A stretch of DNA of 64,000 nucleotides from the NCBI RefSeq assembly GCF_014109725.1, contig NZ_CP058554.1:4836001-4900000 (forward strand), written 5' to 3'. The stretch is from Comamonas piscis. GTDB taxonomy: Bacteria > Pseudomonadota > Gammaproteobacteria > Burkholderiales > Burkholderiaceae_C. Numbering within the stretch: the first letter of the stretch is position 1; each line of letters starts with the position of its first letter. This document shows, in pieces, positions 1 to 8,967 of this stretch. A model generated the notes under the pieces. The model did no database searches. It worked only from the letters and a program-made list of their open reading frames with translations, and had not been told where the DNA came from. A program made the position numbers and the translations under genes.

Positions 1-576
1 ATCATGGCCATAGGTCTCCATGTGGTCGGCATCGATATTGGTCACCACCGCCATCACCGGCAGCAGGTTCAGGAACGAGGCATCGGACTCGTCCGCCTCG
101 ACCACGATGTAATCGCCACTGCCCAGGCGCGCATTGGCGCCGGCGCTGTTGAGCTTGCCGCCAATCACAAAGGTGGGGTCCAGCCCCGCCTCGGCCAGCA
201 CGCTGGTCACCAGGCTGGTGGTCGTCGTCTTGCCGTGGGTGCCGGCAATCGCAATGCCTTTGCGCAGGCGCATCAGCTCGGCCAGCATCAAGGCGCGCGG
301 CACCACGGGAATGCCCATGGCCCGGGCGGCCAGCACCTCGGGGTTGTCGGCCTGCACCGCTGTCGACGTCACCAGCGCCTGGGCGTTGGCGATATGCGCC
401 GCCTCATGGCCCACAAAGGTGGTGATGCCCACATCGCGCAGATGCGCCATGGTGCTGCTGTCCGACAGGTCCGAGCCCGAGACCACATAGCCCAGGTTGT
501 GCAGCACTTCGGCAATGCCGCTCATGCCGGCACCGCCAATACCTACAAAGTGAATGCGTTGGATGGCGTGTTTCAT
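1..576 (-). CDS. murC: UDP-N-acetylmuramate--L-alanine ligase, N-terminal part (runs off the left edge)
   Basis: MurC adds L-alanine to UDP-MurNAc in the cytoplasm, the first step of peptide-stem synthesis. Reading leftwards from the ATG at 576-574, 192 codons are in the window and the rest lies beyond base 1. Visible are the N-terminal Rossmann start (HFVGIGGAGMSGIAEVLHN), the ATP loop GTHGKTTTT near residue 115, and the segment NIDADHMETYGHD just before the edge. The start codon overlaps the murG stop as ATGA, the same coupling seen through most of this cluster. It is the most promoter-distal dcw gene present; ddl, ftsQ, ftsA and ftsZ would be expected further left by family gene order. Only the truncation by the window is unusual. 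Confidence 0.97.
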   Translation of the reverse strand, partial: MKHAIQRIHFVGIGGAGMSGIAEVLHNLGYVVSGSDLSDSSTMAHLRDVGITTFVGHEAAHIANAQALVTSTAVQADNPEVLAARAMGIPVVPRALMLAELMRLRKGIAIAGTHGKTTTTSLVTSVLAEAGLDPTFVIGGKLNSAGANARLGSGDYIVVEADESDASFLNLLPVMAVVTNIDADHMETYGHD

Positions 577-1637
577 CGTGCCAGCTCCTCGCAAGCATCC
601 GCCACCACTTGGGCAGCTTCCAATTTCTGCATCTTCTTTGCCTTTTGCGCCGCGTCCAGCAAGCTGGAGCGCTGTAGTTTCTCTAGCCTTTGCGCCAGGC
701 TCTCCGGGGTCAAAGCGCTTTGTTGCACCAACCAGCCGGCGCCGGCATCTACCAAAAATCGGGCATTGGCCGTCTGGTGGTCGTCCACCGCCGCCGGAAA
801 AGGCACAAACACCGCCGCCGCGCCCACCGCTGCCAGCTCGGTCACCGTGCTGGCACCGGCGCGACAAACGATGACATCCGCCTGCGCATAGGCTTGGGCG
901 GCATCGTCGATAAAGGGCGTCAGGCTGGCTTGCACGCCAGCGGCTGCATAGTTGGCCTGCAGCGCATCGATCTGCTTGGCGCCGCTTTGGTGGGTGACCA
1001 CGGGGCGGGTCTCGGGCGCCATCAGCGCCAGCGCCTTGGGCACCACCTCGTTCAAGGCCTTGGCACCCAGGCTACCGCCCACCACCAGCAGCTGCAGCGG
1101 GCCGCTGCGGCCGGCAAAGCGCTGTGCCGGTTCGGGCTGCTGCAGGAACTCGGCGCGCAGCGGATTGCCCACCCACTGGCCACCGGCAATCGCATTCGGG
1201 AAAGCGCTGAACACACGCTGGGCCATGCGGGCCAGCAGTTTGTTGGCCATACCCGGCACCGAGTTCTGCTCATGCAGCACGATGGGCACACCCGCCAGCT
1301 TGGCTGCCAAGCCACCCGGCACGGTGATATAGCCACCCATGCCGACAACCACATCGGGGCGGATCTTGCGCAGCACGGCGCGCGCCTGCTGCAAGGCCTT
1401 GAGCAGACGCAGCGGCATGCCTACCAAGGAGCGCAGGCCCTTGCCACGCACGCCCGAGAACGCCACCCGTTCTAGCACAAAGCCTTGGGGCGGTACCAGG
1501 CGCTCTTCCATGCTGTCGGGCGCGCCCAGCCAGTGGACGGTCCAGCCACGGCTGCGCAGCTCCTGCGCCACCGCCAGGCCGGGGAAGATATGGCCGCCGG
1601 TGCCGCCGGCCATGATCAGTGCCGTCTTGCCGCTCAT
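573..1637 (-). CDS. murG: Lipid II synthase: undecaprenyl-PP-MurNAc-pentapeptide GlcNAc transferase
   Basis: MurG transfers GlcNAc from UDP-GlcNAc to lipid I, giving lipid II at the inner face of the cytoplasmic membrane. The 354-residue product has the usual length. It carries the glycine-rich loop MAGGTGGHIFPGLAVAQ near the N-terminus, a second glycine-rich turn (VVGGSLGAKALN) at the start of the C-terminal domain, and CRAGASTVTELAAVG, which corresponds to the UDP-GlcNAc binding region. It sits between ftsW and murC with 4-bp ATGA overlaps on both sides, so translation is probably coupled. Nothing departs from the family. Confidence 0.98.
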   Translation of the reverse strand: MSGKTALIMAGGTGGHIFPGLAVAQELRSRGWTVHWLGAPDSMEERLVPPQGFVLERVAFSGVRGKGLRSLVGMPLRLLKALQQARAVLRKIRPDVVVGMGGYITVPGGLAAKLAGVPIVLHEQNSVPGMANKLLARMAQRVFSAFPNAIAGGQWVGNPLRAEFLQQPEPAQRFAGRSGPLQLLVVGGSLGAKALNEVVPKALALMAPETRPVVTHQSGAKQIDALQANYAAAGVQASLTPFIDDAAQAYAQADVIVCRAGASTVTELAAVGAAAVFVPFPAAVDDHQTANARFLVDAGAGWLVQQSALTPESLAQRLEKLQRSSLLDAAQKAKKMQKLEAAQVVADACEELAR

Positions 1638-2902
1638 GACCGCGCCCCCCCGGCACCCATGGCCTTGTTTTCACAATCGATGCGCAGCACGATGGCAATG
1701 GCCACCAGGTTCATCAAGATGGCCGAGCCCCCGAAACTCATCAGCGGCAAGGTCAGCCCCTTGGTAGGCAAGGCGCCCAGGTTCACACCGGCATTGATAA
1801 AGGTCTGGAAGCCCAGCCAGATCGCAATGCCCTGCGCAACCAAGCCGGAGAAGATGCGGTCCATGCGGATGGCCTGGCGGCCAATCTCGACAATGCGGCG
1901 GATCATGAAGAAGAACAGACCCAAGAGCGCAATGATGCCGACGAGGCCCAGCTCCTCGCCAATCACGGCCAGCAAAAAGTCGGTATGCGCCTCGGGCAGC
2001 CAATGCAGCTTCTCGACGCTGCCGCCCAGCCCCACGCCAAATATCTCCCCCCGGCCAATGGCAATCAGCGAATGCGAGAGCTGGTAGCCCTTGCCCAGCG
2101 CATGCTTTTCGCTCCAGGGGTCGAGGTAGGCAAAAATCCGCTCGCGGCGCCATTCGGAGGTCATCACGATCAGCGCAAAGGCTGCCACCAGCACTAAGGC
2201 GATCAGGAAGAACATGCGCGCATTGACGCCGCCCAGGAACAAGATGCCCATGGCGATCACGGCGATCACCATGAAGGCGCCCATATCAGGCTCGGCCAGC
2301 AGCAGCGCGCCGACGATACCCACGGCCAGGCCCATCGGCAGCACGGCGCGGAAGAAGCGTTCCTTGACGTCCATCTTGCGCACCATGTAGTCGGCGGCAT
2401 ACATGATCACCGCGACCTTGGCCAGCTCGGAGGGCTGGAAGTTCATGATGCCCAAGGACAGCCAGCGGCGCGCGCCATTGACGACCGTGCCCACATGTGG
2501 AATCAGCACCGCAATCAGCAGCAGGATGGAGACGATGAACAGCCAGGGCGCCCAGTGCTCCCAGACCCGCATGGGAATCTGGAAGGTCAGCACCGCGGCC
2601 ACAAAGCCCAGGCCGACGCTCAGCAGGTGGCGCTGGAAGAAGTAGTAATGGGCGATCTTGCCAAAACGCGGGTTGTCCGGCATCGCGATGGAGGCCGAGA
2701 ACACCATGACGATGCCCCAGGACAGAATGGCGACGACCAGCCAGATGAGCACCTGGTCGGCACCAAAGATATTGGTAGCGCTCGATGGGGTTTGGCGGTA
2801 TTCATTGCCGCCCACACGCACCGGCAGAATATCGACAGGCTTTTCCCCGGCCGGTTTGAACCAGCCCGAGAACCTGTTGCGCAGTCCGGTGTCGGCGCTC
2901 AT
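1634..2902 (-). CDS. ftsW: SEDS-family septal peptidoglycan polymerase FtsW
   Basis: FtsW polymerises lipid II at the division septum together with the transpeptidase FtsI, encoded further upstream in this operon. The 422-residue protein has a polar N-terminal tail of about 50 residues and then about ten hydrophobic segments. Typical SEDS features near the C-terminal half are visible (HTDFLLAVIGEELGLVG; LPLMSFGGSAILMNL). The start overlaps the murD stop and the end overlaps the murG start. The length and motif order match FtsW better than RodA, and the dcw location settles the choice. Confidence 0.97.
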   Translation of the reverse strand: MSADTGLRNRFSGWFKPAGEKPVDILPVRVGGNEYRQTPSSATNIFGADQVLIWLVVAILSWGIVMVFSASIAMPDNPRFGKIAHYYFFQRHLLSVGLGFVAAVLTFQIPMRVWEHWAPWLFIVSILLLIAVLIPHVGTVVNGARRWLSLGIMNFQPSELAKVAVIMYAADYMVRKMDVKERFFRAVLPMGLAVGIVGALLLAEPDMGAFMVIAVIAMGILFLGGVNARMFFLIALVLVAAFALIVMTSEWRRERIFAYLDPWSEKHALGKGYQLSHSLIAIGRGEIFGVGLGGSVEKLHWLPEAHTDFLLAVIGEELGLVGIIALLGLFFFMIRRIVEIGRQAIRMDRIFSGLVAQGIAIWLGFQTFINAGVNLGALPTKGLTLPLMSFGGSAILMNLVAIAIVLRIDCENKAMGAGGARS

Positions 2903-4839
2903 GGCTGCACCTCCAGGCTGCTGCCGCGCTCTTCGGCCAACTCGGCCACCGCTTGGCAGAACACTTCGGCGCGGTGGCCGTAGTTCTTGAACATGTCAAA
3001 GCTGGCGCAGGCGGGCGACATCAGCACCGCATCGCCGGCCAGCGCCTTCTGGCTGGCCAATTGCACCGCCTCGGGCATGCTGGGCGCATGCAGCAGCGGC
3101 ACACCGGTATCGGCCAGTGCGGCCTCGATCAGTGGCGCATCGCGGCCAATCAGCACCACGGCGCGCGCATAGCGCAGCACGGGCGCAGCCAGCGGCGCAA
3201 AATCCTGGCCCTTGCCTTCGCCGCCCAGAATCAGCACGATGCGGCGCTCGGCGCCCAGGCCCATCAGCGCGGCCACGGTGGCGCCCACATTGGTGCCCTT
3301 GCTGTCGTCAAAATATTCCACATCGCTGACGATGCCGATAGGCTCGACCCGGTGGCGCTCGCCCCTGTACTCACGCAAGCCAAACAGCATCGGCGCAAAA
3401 CCGGCGCCTGCCGCATGGCCCAGCGCCAGCGCGGCCAGCGCATTCATCGCGTTGTGGCGGCCCCGGATGCGCAGCGCATCGGCGGGCATCAGGCGCTGCA
3501 TGAACATATCGTCCGTCGCGCTGTGGTTGCGCTTGTTGGTGGCACTGTTGCCATCGTCTTGCGCACGCACCAGCCAGGCCATGCCATTGATGACCTCCAG
3601 GCCGTAATCACCCACCTGGCTCGGCGCATCCATGCCGAAGCTGATGTGTGGGCGCAGTTGCGGCCGCTGCAGCTTGACCCGGACGGGCGGCGGCAACATG
3701 GCCATCACCGCTGGGTCATCGCGGTTGAGCACCATCAGCGCATCGCTGCCAAAAATCTTGGCCTTGGCCGCTGCATAGGCTTGCATGCTGCCATGCCAGT
3801 CGAGGTGGTCCTGGCTGATATTGAGCACGGTCGCTGCGGTCGGGTTGAAGGCATGCGCATCTTCCAGCTGGAAGCTGGACAGCTCCAGCACCCAGGCCTG
3901 GGGCAGGCTTTCGCCATCAATATGCTGCGACAAGGTATCGAGCAGGCTCGGGCCGATATTGCCCGCCACGGCGGTGGACATGCCGGCATGCGCCAGCAGC
4001 TGCCCCGTCAACGACGTCACCGTCGTCTTGCCATTGGTGCCCGTGATCGCCAGCACCTTGGGCGCATAGCCATGGCCCTCGGCCAGCGCTTGCAACGCCA
4101 GGCTGAACAGGTCGAGTTCACCGCTGACCGGCAGGCCAATCGCACGCGCGGCGTCCACCACGGGCGCCACGGTCTCGGGGCTCAAGCCGGGCGAGCGGTA
4201 TACGGCGCGCACCGGCTGGCCGTCGATCAGCGCGGCCGTCAACGGGCCCGCCACAAAACGCACCTCGGGCAGCTCGCTGCGCAGTTGCGCCAGTTGGGGC
4301 GGTTCCTCGCGCGTGTCCGCCACCGTCACCTCGGCGCCGCCGCGTGCACACCAGCGCGCCATCGCCAGGCCGGACGTACCCAGACCCAGCACCAGCACCT
4401 GCTGGCCTTGCAAATGGCTGGCCTGGCTGGCCTCGCCTTGGGGCCAGTTCGCGGGCACAGGCGCAAAAACAATGGCTTCAGCCTGCGGCTGCACATCCAC
4501 CGCAGTCACCTCGTTGCTCGCCGCATCGGAGACACTGGGGTCGGCAAAGATCTGTGCGACAAAGGCAGCCGCATCTTTGGCCGCCGTCAGGGTCGACACA
4601 TCAGGAACCGGGGCCATGTCGGCAGGCGCATCGGCAGGCGCGGCGTCCACCGCAGCATCATCGGCAGCAGGCAAGCCAGCCTCGGCGGCGGGCACGGCAT
4701 CCGCCAATGGGGCGGTATCCACGCTGGGATCGGTGGCCTCAACCGGCAGCTCTGCAGCTAGCGGCGATGCTGCCATGTCCAGCGGCGCAGGCACGGCGTC
4801 CGTCGGCAGGTTGTCGGGGTGGAGGTGCTCGGTCGTCAT
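2899..4839 (-). CDS. murD: UDP-MurNAc-L-alanine--D-glutamate ligase with a long N-terminal extension
   Basis: MurD adds D-glutamate to UDP-MurNAc-L-Ala in the cytoplasm. The catalytic core begins only near residue 140 with QVLVLGLGTSGLAMARWCA, followed by the ATP loop ITGTNGKTTVTSLTG and the C-terminal domain. In front lies an acidic, Ala/Pro/Asp-rich segment of about 135-140 residues with no recognisable fold. The total is 646 residues, against roughly 440-500 in most bacteria. The ATG at 4839 lies 5 nt past the mraY stop. An in-frame codon at 4881 would put the start inside mraY and add 14 residues, which is less likely. The extension stays in frame with the core and has no internal stop. 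A translation start nearer the core cannot be excluded. Confidence 0.95.
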   Translation of the reverse strand: MTTEHLHPDNLPTDAVPAPLDMAASPLAAELPVEATDPSVDTAPLADAVPAAEAGLPAADDAAVDAAPADAPADMAPVPDVSTLTAAKDAAAFVAQIFADPSVSDAASNEVTAVDVQPQAEAIVFAPVPANWPQGEASQASHLQGQQVLVLGLGTSGLAMARWCARGGAEVTVADTREEPPQLAQLRSELPEVRFVAGPLTAALIDGQPVRAVYRSPGLSPETVAPVVDAARAIGLPVSGELDLFSLALQALAEGHGYAPKVLAITGTNGKTTVTSLTGQLLAHAGMSTAVAGNIGPSLLDTLSQHIDGESLPQAWVLELSSFQLEDAHAFNPTAATVLNISQDHLDWHGSMQAYAAAKAKIFGSDALMVLNRDDPAVMAMLPPPVRVKLQRPQLRPHISFGMDAPSQVGDYGLEVINGMAWLVRAQDDGNSATNKRNHSATDDMFMQRLMPADALRIRGRHNAMNALAALALGHAAGAGFAPMLFGLREYRGERHRVEPIGIVSDVEYFDDSKGTNVGATVAALMGLGAERRIVLILGGEGKGQDFAPLAAPVLRYARAVVLIGRDAPLIEAALADTGVPLLHAPSMPEAVQLASQKALAGDAVLMSPACASFDMFKNYGHRAEVFCQAVAELAEERGSSLEVQP

Positions 4840-4844
4840 GGTGC

Positions 4845-6023
4845 TTAGCGCAGCTTCAAGGTAGACAGACCGACCAGGCACAACAGCATGGTGATGATCC
4901 AGAATCGCACGACCACCTGGGTCTCGCGCCAGCCGCTTTTCTCAAAGTGGTGGTGCAAGGGGGCCATCTTCAGCAAGCGCCGGCCTTCGCCGTAGCGCTT
5001 CTTGGTGTACTTGAACCAGACCACCTGCATCATCACGGACACGGCCTCGGCCACAAAGATGCCGCCCATGATGGCCAGCACAATCTCTTGGCGCACGATG
5101 ACGGCAATGGTGCCCAGCGCGCCGCCCAGGGCCAGCGCGCCCACATCACCCATGAAGACCTGGGCCGGGTGGGTGTTGAACCACAGAAAAGCCAGGCCTG
5201 CGCCGGTCATCGCGCAGCAGAAAATCAGCAGCTCGCCAGTGCCGCCAATGTGCGGGAACAGCAGGTAGCGCGAGAAATTGACGCTGCCGGTGACATAGGC
5301 AAACACACCCAGCGCGGAGCCGACCATCACCACCGGCATGATGGCCAGGCCATCCAAACCATCGGTCAGGTTGACGGCATTGCTGGCGCCAACGATGACC
5401 AGGTAGGTCATGATCACAAAGCCCAGCACGCCCAGCGGGTAGTTCACCTGCTTGAAGAAGGGCACCATCAGGCCGGCATTGGGCGGCAGATCCAGCGAGA
5501 AGCCCGACTGCACCCAGTTGACGAACAGGCTCCAGACCTCGGCATTGGTGTTTTCCGAGATGCAGAACACCAGGGCCAGCGCAGCGGCCAGGCCCAGCAC
5601 CGACTGCCAGAAATACTTTTCGCGCGAGCGCATGCCTTCGGGGTCTTTGTTGACCACCTTGCGCCAGTCGTCAACCCAGCCAATGGCACCAAAGCCCCAG
5701 GTCACAATCAGCACCACCCAGACAAAGCGGTTGGACAGGTCAAACCACAGCACGGTCGAGATGGTGATGGCCAACAGAATCAGCACGCCGCCCATGGTCG
5801 GGGTGCCGCTCTTGCTCAGATGGCTTTGCATCGCATAGCCGCGGATGGGCTGGCCAATCTTCAAGGCCGACAAGGTACGGATCACCTTGGGGCCCGCCAC
5901 CAGGCCGATGACCAGCGCAGTCATCGCGGCCATCACGGCGCGGAAGGTCAGGTACTGGAAGATGCGCAGAAAGCCGAATTCGGGCGAGAGGCTTTGCAAC
6001 CAGCTGGCGAGCACAATCAGCAT
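4845..6023 (-). CDS. mraY: Phospho-MurNAc-pentapeptide transferase (lipid I synthase)
   Basis: MraY moves phospho-MurNAc-pentapeptide from UDP onto undecaprenyl phosphate, giving lipid I in the inner membrane. The 392-residue integral membrane protein has about ten hydrophobic helices. It contains conserved cytoplasmic loops such as KSGTPTMGGVLIL and NAVNLTDGLDGLAI (with the Mg-binding aspartates), and the histidine-rich MAPLHHHFEKSGW near the C-terminus. The 5' end overlaps murF by 7 nt. The length fits beta-proteobacterial MraY. Confidence 0.98.
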   Translation of the reverse strand: MLIVLASWLQSLSPEFGFLRIFQYLTFRAVMAAMTALVIGLVAGPKVIRTLSALKIGQPIRGYAMQSHLSKSGTPTMGGVLILLAITISTVLWFDLSNRFVWVVLIVTWGFGAIGWVDDWRKVVNKDPEGMRSREKYFWQSVLGLAAALALVFCISENTNAEVWSLFVNWVQSGFSLDLPPNAGLMVPFFKQVNYPLGVLGFVIMTYLVIVGASNAVNLTDGLDGLAIMPVVMVGSALGVFAYVTGSVNFSRYLLFPHIGGTGELLIFCCAMTGAGLAFLWFNTHPAQVFMGDVGALALGGALGTIAVIVRQEIVLAIMGGIFVAEAVSVMMQVVWFKYTKKRYGEGRRLLKMAPLHHHFEKSGWRETQVVVRFWIITMLLCLVGLSTLKLR

Positions 6024-7438
6024 GCGGCCTCCTCACGGGCGCTGGGCCCCTTGTCTGCGCACAACTGCATTGCCTGCACCACTTGCTCCATCTTCATGAA
6101 CCGCGAACCTTTGACCAACACACTGCCCAGTTGAGGCATCAATTTGCACACCGCATCCTGCAACGCAGGCATGCTCTCGAAATGCTGAGCACCTTCGCCG
6201 AAGGCCTCAGCGGCCGACTGGCTTTGGGCACCCAGAGTAAACAGCTGGCCGATGCCCTGCTGCTTGGCCAGCGCGCCAGCCTCGGCATGGAACTGGGGCC
6301 CCTGGTCTCCTACCTCGCCCATATCGCCCAGCACCAACAGCTGGGCTGCGGGCAGCTCGGCCAGCACCGCGATGGCGGCCTGCACCGAATCCGGGTTGGC
6401 GTTGTAGCTGTCATCGACCACCGTCAGGCTGCCGCCGGCGATGGGCATCGACAAGGCACGCGAACGGCCCTTGACCGGCTCGAAATCCGACAGGCCCTGC
6501 GCAATCGCGGCCAGCGGCACACCAGCGGCATAGGCCGATGCAGCGGCGGCCAAGGCATTGCGCACGTTGTGGCGGCCGGCAATCTGCAGTACCACGGGCG
6601 CAGCGCCACCCGGCAGCTGCAGCTGCAGATGCCAGGCACCATCGCGCCACAGCACATCACTGGCAAAAGCCTGGGCGCCGTCGGCTTGCTCCCCAAACAG
6701 GCAGGTCGCCCGGCCGGCGGCCAGGCTCTGCCACAAGGGAGTGTAGATATCGCCAGCGGGGAATACCGCCACGCCATCGGCTGGCAGGGCGGACAGCACG
6801 CTGCCGTTTTCCAGCGCCACGGCCTCGACCGTGTGCATGAACTCCTGGTGCTCCCGCTGGGCGTTGTTGACCAGGGCTACCTGTGGCTGCGCCATAGCGG
6901 CCAGCACGGCGATTTCGCCAGGGTGGTTCATGCCCAGCTCGACCACGGCGGCGCGGTGTGCAGCCGTCAGGCCCAGCAGGGTCAGCGGCACGCCGATTTC
7001 GTTGTTCAAGTTGCCACGGGTGGCCCAGGCGGCATCGCCGGCATGGGCGCGCAAGATGGACGCCAGCATCTGGGTCACTGTGGTCTTGCCGTTGCTTCCC
7101 GTCACCGCGATCAGCGGCAGCGGGAACTGCGCGCGCCAGCCGGTGGCCAGCGCGCCGAGCGCCACCAAGGTATCGGGCACCACAATGCCGGACAGGCCAG
7201 CGTCGGCAGGGTCGGCATGGCACAGCGCTGCCGCCGCACCTGCGGCCTGGGCCTGCGCCAAAAACTGGTTGGCATCAAAGCGCTCGCCCTTGAGCGCCAC
7301 AAACAAATCACCCGCCTGCAGGCTGCGCGAATCCGAGTGGACGCGCAGCAGCGGCACTGCCCCATCCCCCACCAGTCGTGCCTGGGGGACAAGGGGCTGA
7401 ATGAAGCCCAGCGCTTGCTGCAGGGTCATCATGCTCAT
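6017..7438 (-). CDS. murF: UDP-MurNAc-tripeptide--D-alanyl-D-alanine ligase
   Basis: MurF attaches D-Ala-D-Ala and so completes the soluble UDP-MurNAc-pentapeptide. The 473-residue protein shows the three-domain Mur-ligase order. There is an N-terminal uridine-binding domain (VHSDSRSLQAGDLFVALKGE), the ATP loop AVTGSNGKTTVTQMLASI near residue 115, and a C-terminal domain containing DDSYNANPDSVQAAI and LGDMGEVG. It overlaps murE by 4 nt at its start and mraY by 7 nt at its end. Confidence 0.98.
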   Translation of the reverse strand: MSMMTLQQALGFIQPLVPQARLVGDGAVPLLRVHSDSRSLQAGDLFVALKGERFDANQFLAQAQAAGAAAALCHADPADAGLSGIVVPDTLVALGALATGWRAQFPLPLIAVTGSNGKTTVTQMLASILRAHAGDAAWATRGNLNNEIGVPLTLLGLTAAHRAAVVELGMNHPGEIAVLAAMAQPQVALVNNAQREHQEFMHTVEAVALENGSVLSALPADGVAVFPAGDIYTPLWQSLAAGRATCLFGEQADGAQAFASDVLWRDGAWHLQLQLPGGAAPVVLQIAGRHNVRNALAAAASAYAAGVPLAAIAQGLSDFEPVKGRSRALSMPIAGGSLTVVDDSYNANPDSVQAAIAVLAELPAAQLLVLGDMGEVGDQGPQFHAEAGALAKQQGIGQLFTLGAQSQSAAEAFGEGAQHFESMPALQDAVCKLMPQLGSVLVKGSRFMKMEQVVQAMQLCADKGPSAREEAAC

Positions 7439-8967
7439 AGTCGTTCTTTCCGCTTGGCCAGCGCAGCATGGGCCTGCGTGGCATCGAGAAAGGGCAGCTT
7501 CACGCCGGCCACTTCCTGGTAATCCTCATGGCCCTTGCCGGCCAGCAACACCACATCCTGGCTAGCGGCGCGCAGCACCACCTCTTCGATGGCGGCTGCA
7601 CGGTCGGCTTGCACCTGCGAATGCGCATCCAGGGTCATGCCACGCAGAATGTCGTCGATGATGGCCTGGGGCTGCTCGCCGCGCGGGTTGTCGCTGGTCA
7701 CCACCACTTCGTCGGCACCCGCCTGGGCGATGCGGCCCATCAACGGGCGCTTGCCGGCATCGCGGTTGCCGCCGCAACCAAACACGCACCAGAGCTTGCC
7801 ACCGCGCTGCGCAGCCAGCGGGCGCAGCGCCTGCAAGGCCTTGTCCAGTGCATCGGGGGTGTGGGCGTAATCAATGGCCACCAGCGGCGCACCGGCTTGG
7901 GTGACTTGCTCCATGCGGCCCGGCACTGCCGCCAGCACGGCGCAGGCCTCTGCGGCCTGCTGCAAGCTGGCACCCAGCACCCGCAGGCTGGCCATCACCT
8001 GCAACAGGTTGAGCACGTTGTACTGGCCAATTACCTGGCTGTGCAGGGTGACGGCAGCGGCTTCGGCGCCGGCCTCTACGACCTCAAACACCAGGCCACG
8101 TTCGCCAGCGCGAATGTTGTGGGCAGACAAGCGGGCGTTCGTGGCACTGTCCACGGACACGGTCCACAGATCCAGCGCGCCACCGGCCAGCGATGCGGCC
8201 AGTGCTGCGCCCCGGGCGTCGTCCAGATTGACCACGGCGGCCTGCAGGCCAGGCCATTGGAACAGCGCCTCCTTGGCGACCCAGTAGGCATCCATGCTGC
8301 CGTGGTAGTCCAGGTGGTCCTGGGTGAAATTCGTAAAGATAGCCAGGCGGATGCGCGTGCCCGCCAAGCGGTGTTCGGCAATGCCGATGGACGAGGCCTC
8401 GATCGCGCAAGCGCCGTAGCCGGCATCGGCAAAGCCGCGGAATGCGCGTTGCAGCAGCACCGGATCGGGGGTGGTCATGCCGGTCACATCCAGCTGGTGC
8501 GGCGGAATGCCGACGCCCAGGGTGCCAACCATGGCACAGCCCCGGTGTTGCAGCACGCCAGCTTCACAGAGGTGGCTCACCGCCTGGGCCAGCCACCAGC
8601 TGATGCTGGTCTTGCCATTGGTGCCCGTGACAGCCAGCACATCTAGCTGCTCGCTGGGTTGGCCAAACCAGGCACTGGCGATCGGGCCGGTAGCGGCCTT
8701 CAAACCCGGCATGGCCGCGACTGGCATGCCTTGCAGATCAAATTGCTCCAAACCGGCTTGCTCTACCAGGCAGGCAGCTGCACCGCGCTGCACCGCCTGG
8801 GCCACATAGGCACGGCCGTCGTTGACGCCGCCGGGCCAGGCAATAAAGGCATCGCCGGCTTGCACCTGGCGGCTGTCGGTCTGCAGGGTTCCACTGGCCA
8901 CGCGCTCGCGCAGCCATTCAACAGCGGAAGCGGTGCTGTGGACGGTGGTCACGGTGGTGGCGCTCAT
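7435..8967 (-). CDS. murE: UDP-MurNAc-L-Ala-D-Glu--2,6-diaminopimelate ligase
   Basis: MurE adds the third stem residue. The 510-residue protein carries the uridine-binding N-terminal domain (TDSRQVQAGDAFIAWPG), the ATP loop AVTGTNGKTSISWWLAQA and the central motif TNFTQDHLDYHGSMDAY. It also has SDNPRGEQPQAIIDDI, whose DNPR tetrapeptide is the accepted signature of meso-diaminopimelate rather than L-lysine specificity. This agrees with dapF being present at 35.7 kb. Start and end overlap ftsI and murF as ATGA junctions. Confidence 0.98.
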   Translation of the reverse strand: MSATTVTTVHSTASAVEWLRERVASGTLQTDSRQVQAGDAFIAWPGGVNDGRAYVAQAVQRGAAACLVEQAGLEQFDLQGMPVAAMPGLKAATGPIASAWFGQPSEQLDVLAVTGTNGKTSISWWLAQAVSHLCEAGVLQHRGCAMVGTLGVGIPPHQLDVTGMTTPDPVLLQRAFRGFADAGYGACAIEASSIGIAEHRLAGTRIRLAIFTNFTQDHLDYHGSMDAYWVAKEALFQWPGLQAAVVNLDDARGAALAASLAGGALDLWTVSVDSATNARLSAHNIRAGERGLVFEVVEAGAEAAAVTLHSQVIGQYNVLNLLQVMASLRVLGASLQQAAEACAVLAAVPGRMEQVTQAGAPLVAIDYAHTPDALDKALQALRPLAAQRGGKLWCVFGCGGNRDAGKRPLMGRIAQAGADEVVVTSDNPRGEQPQAIIDDILRGMTLDAHSQVQADRAAAIEEVVLRAASQDVVLLAGKGHEDYQEVAGVKLPFLDATQAHAALAKRKERL

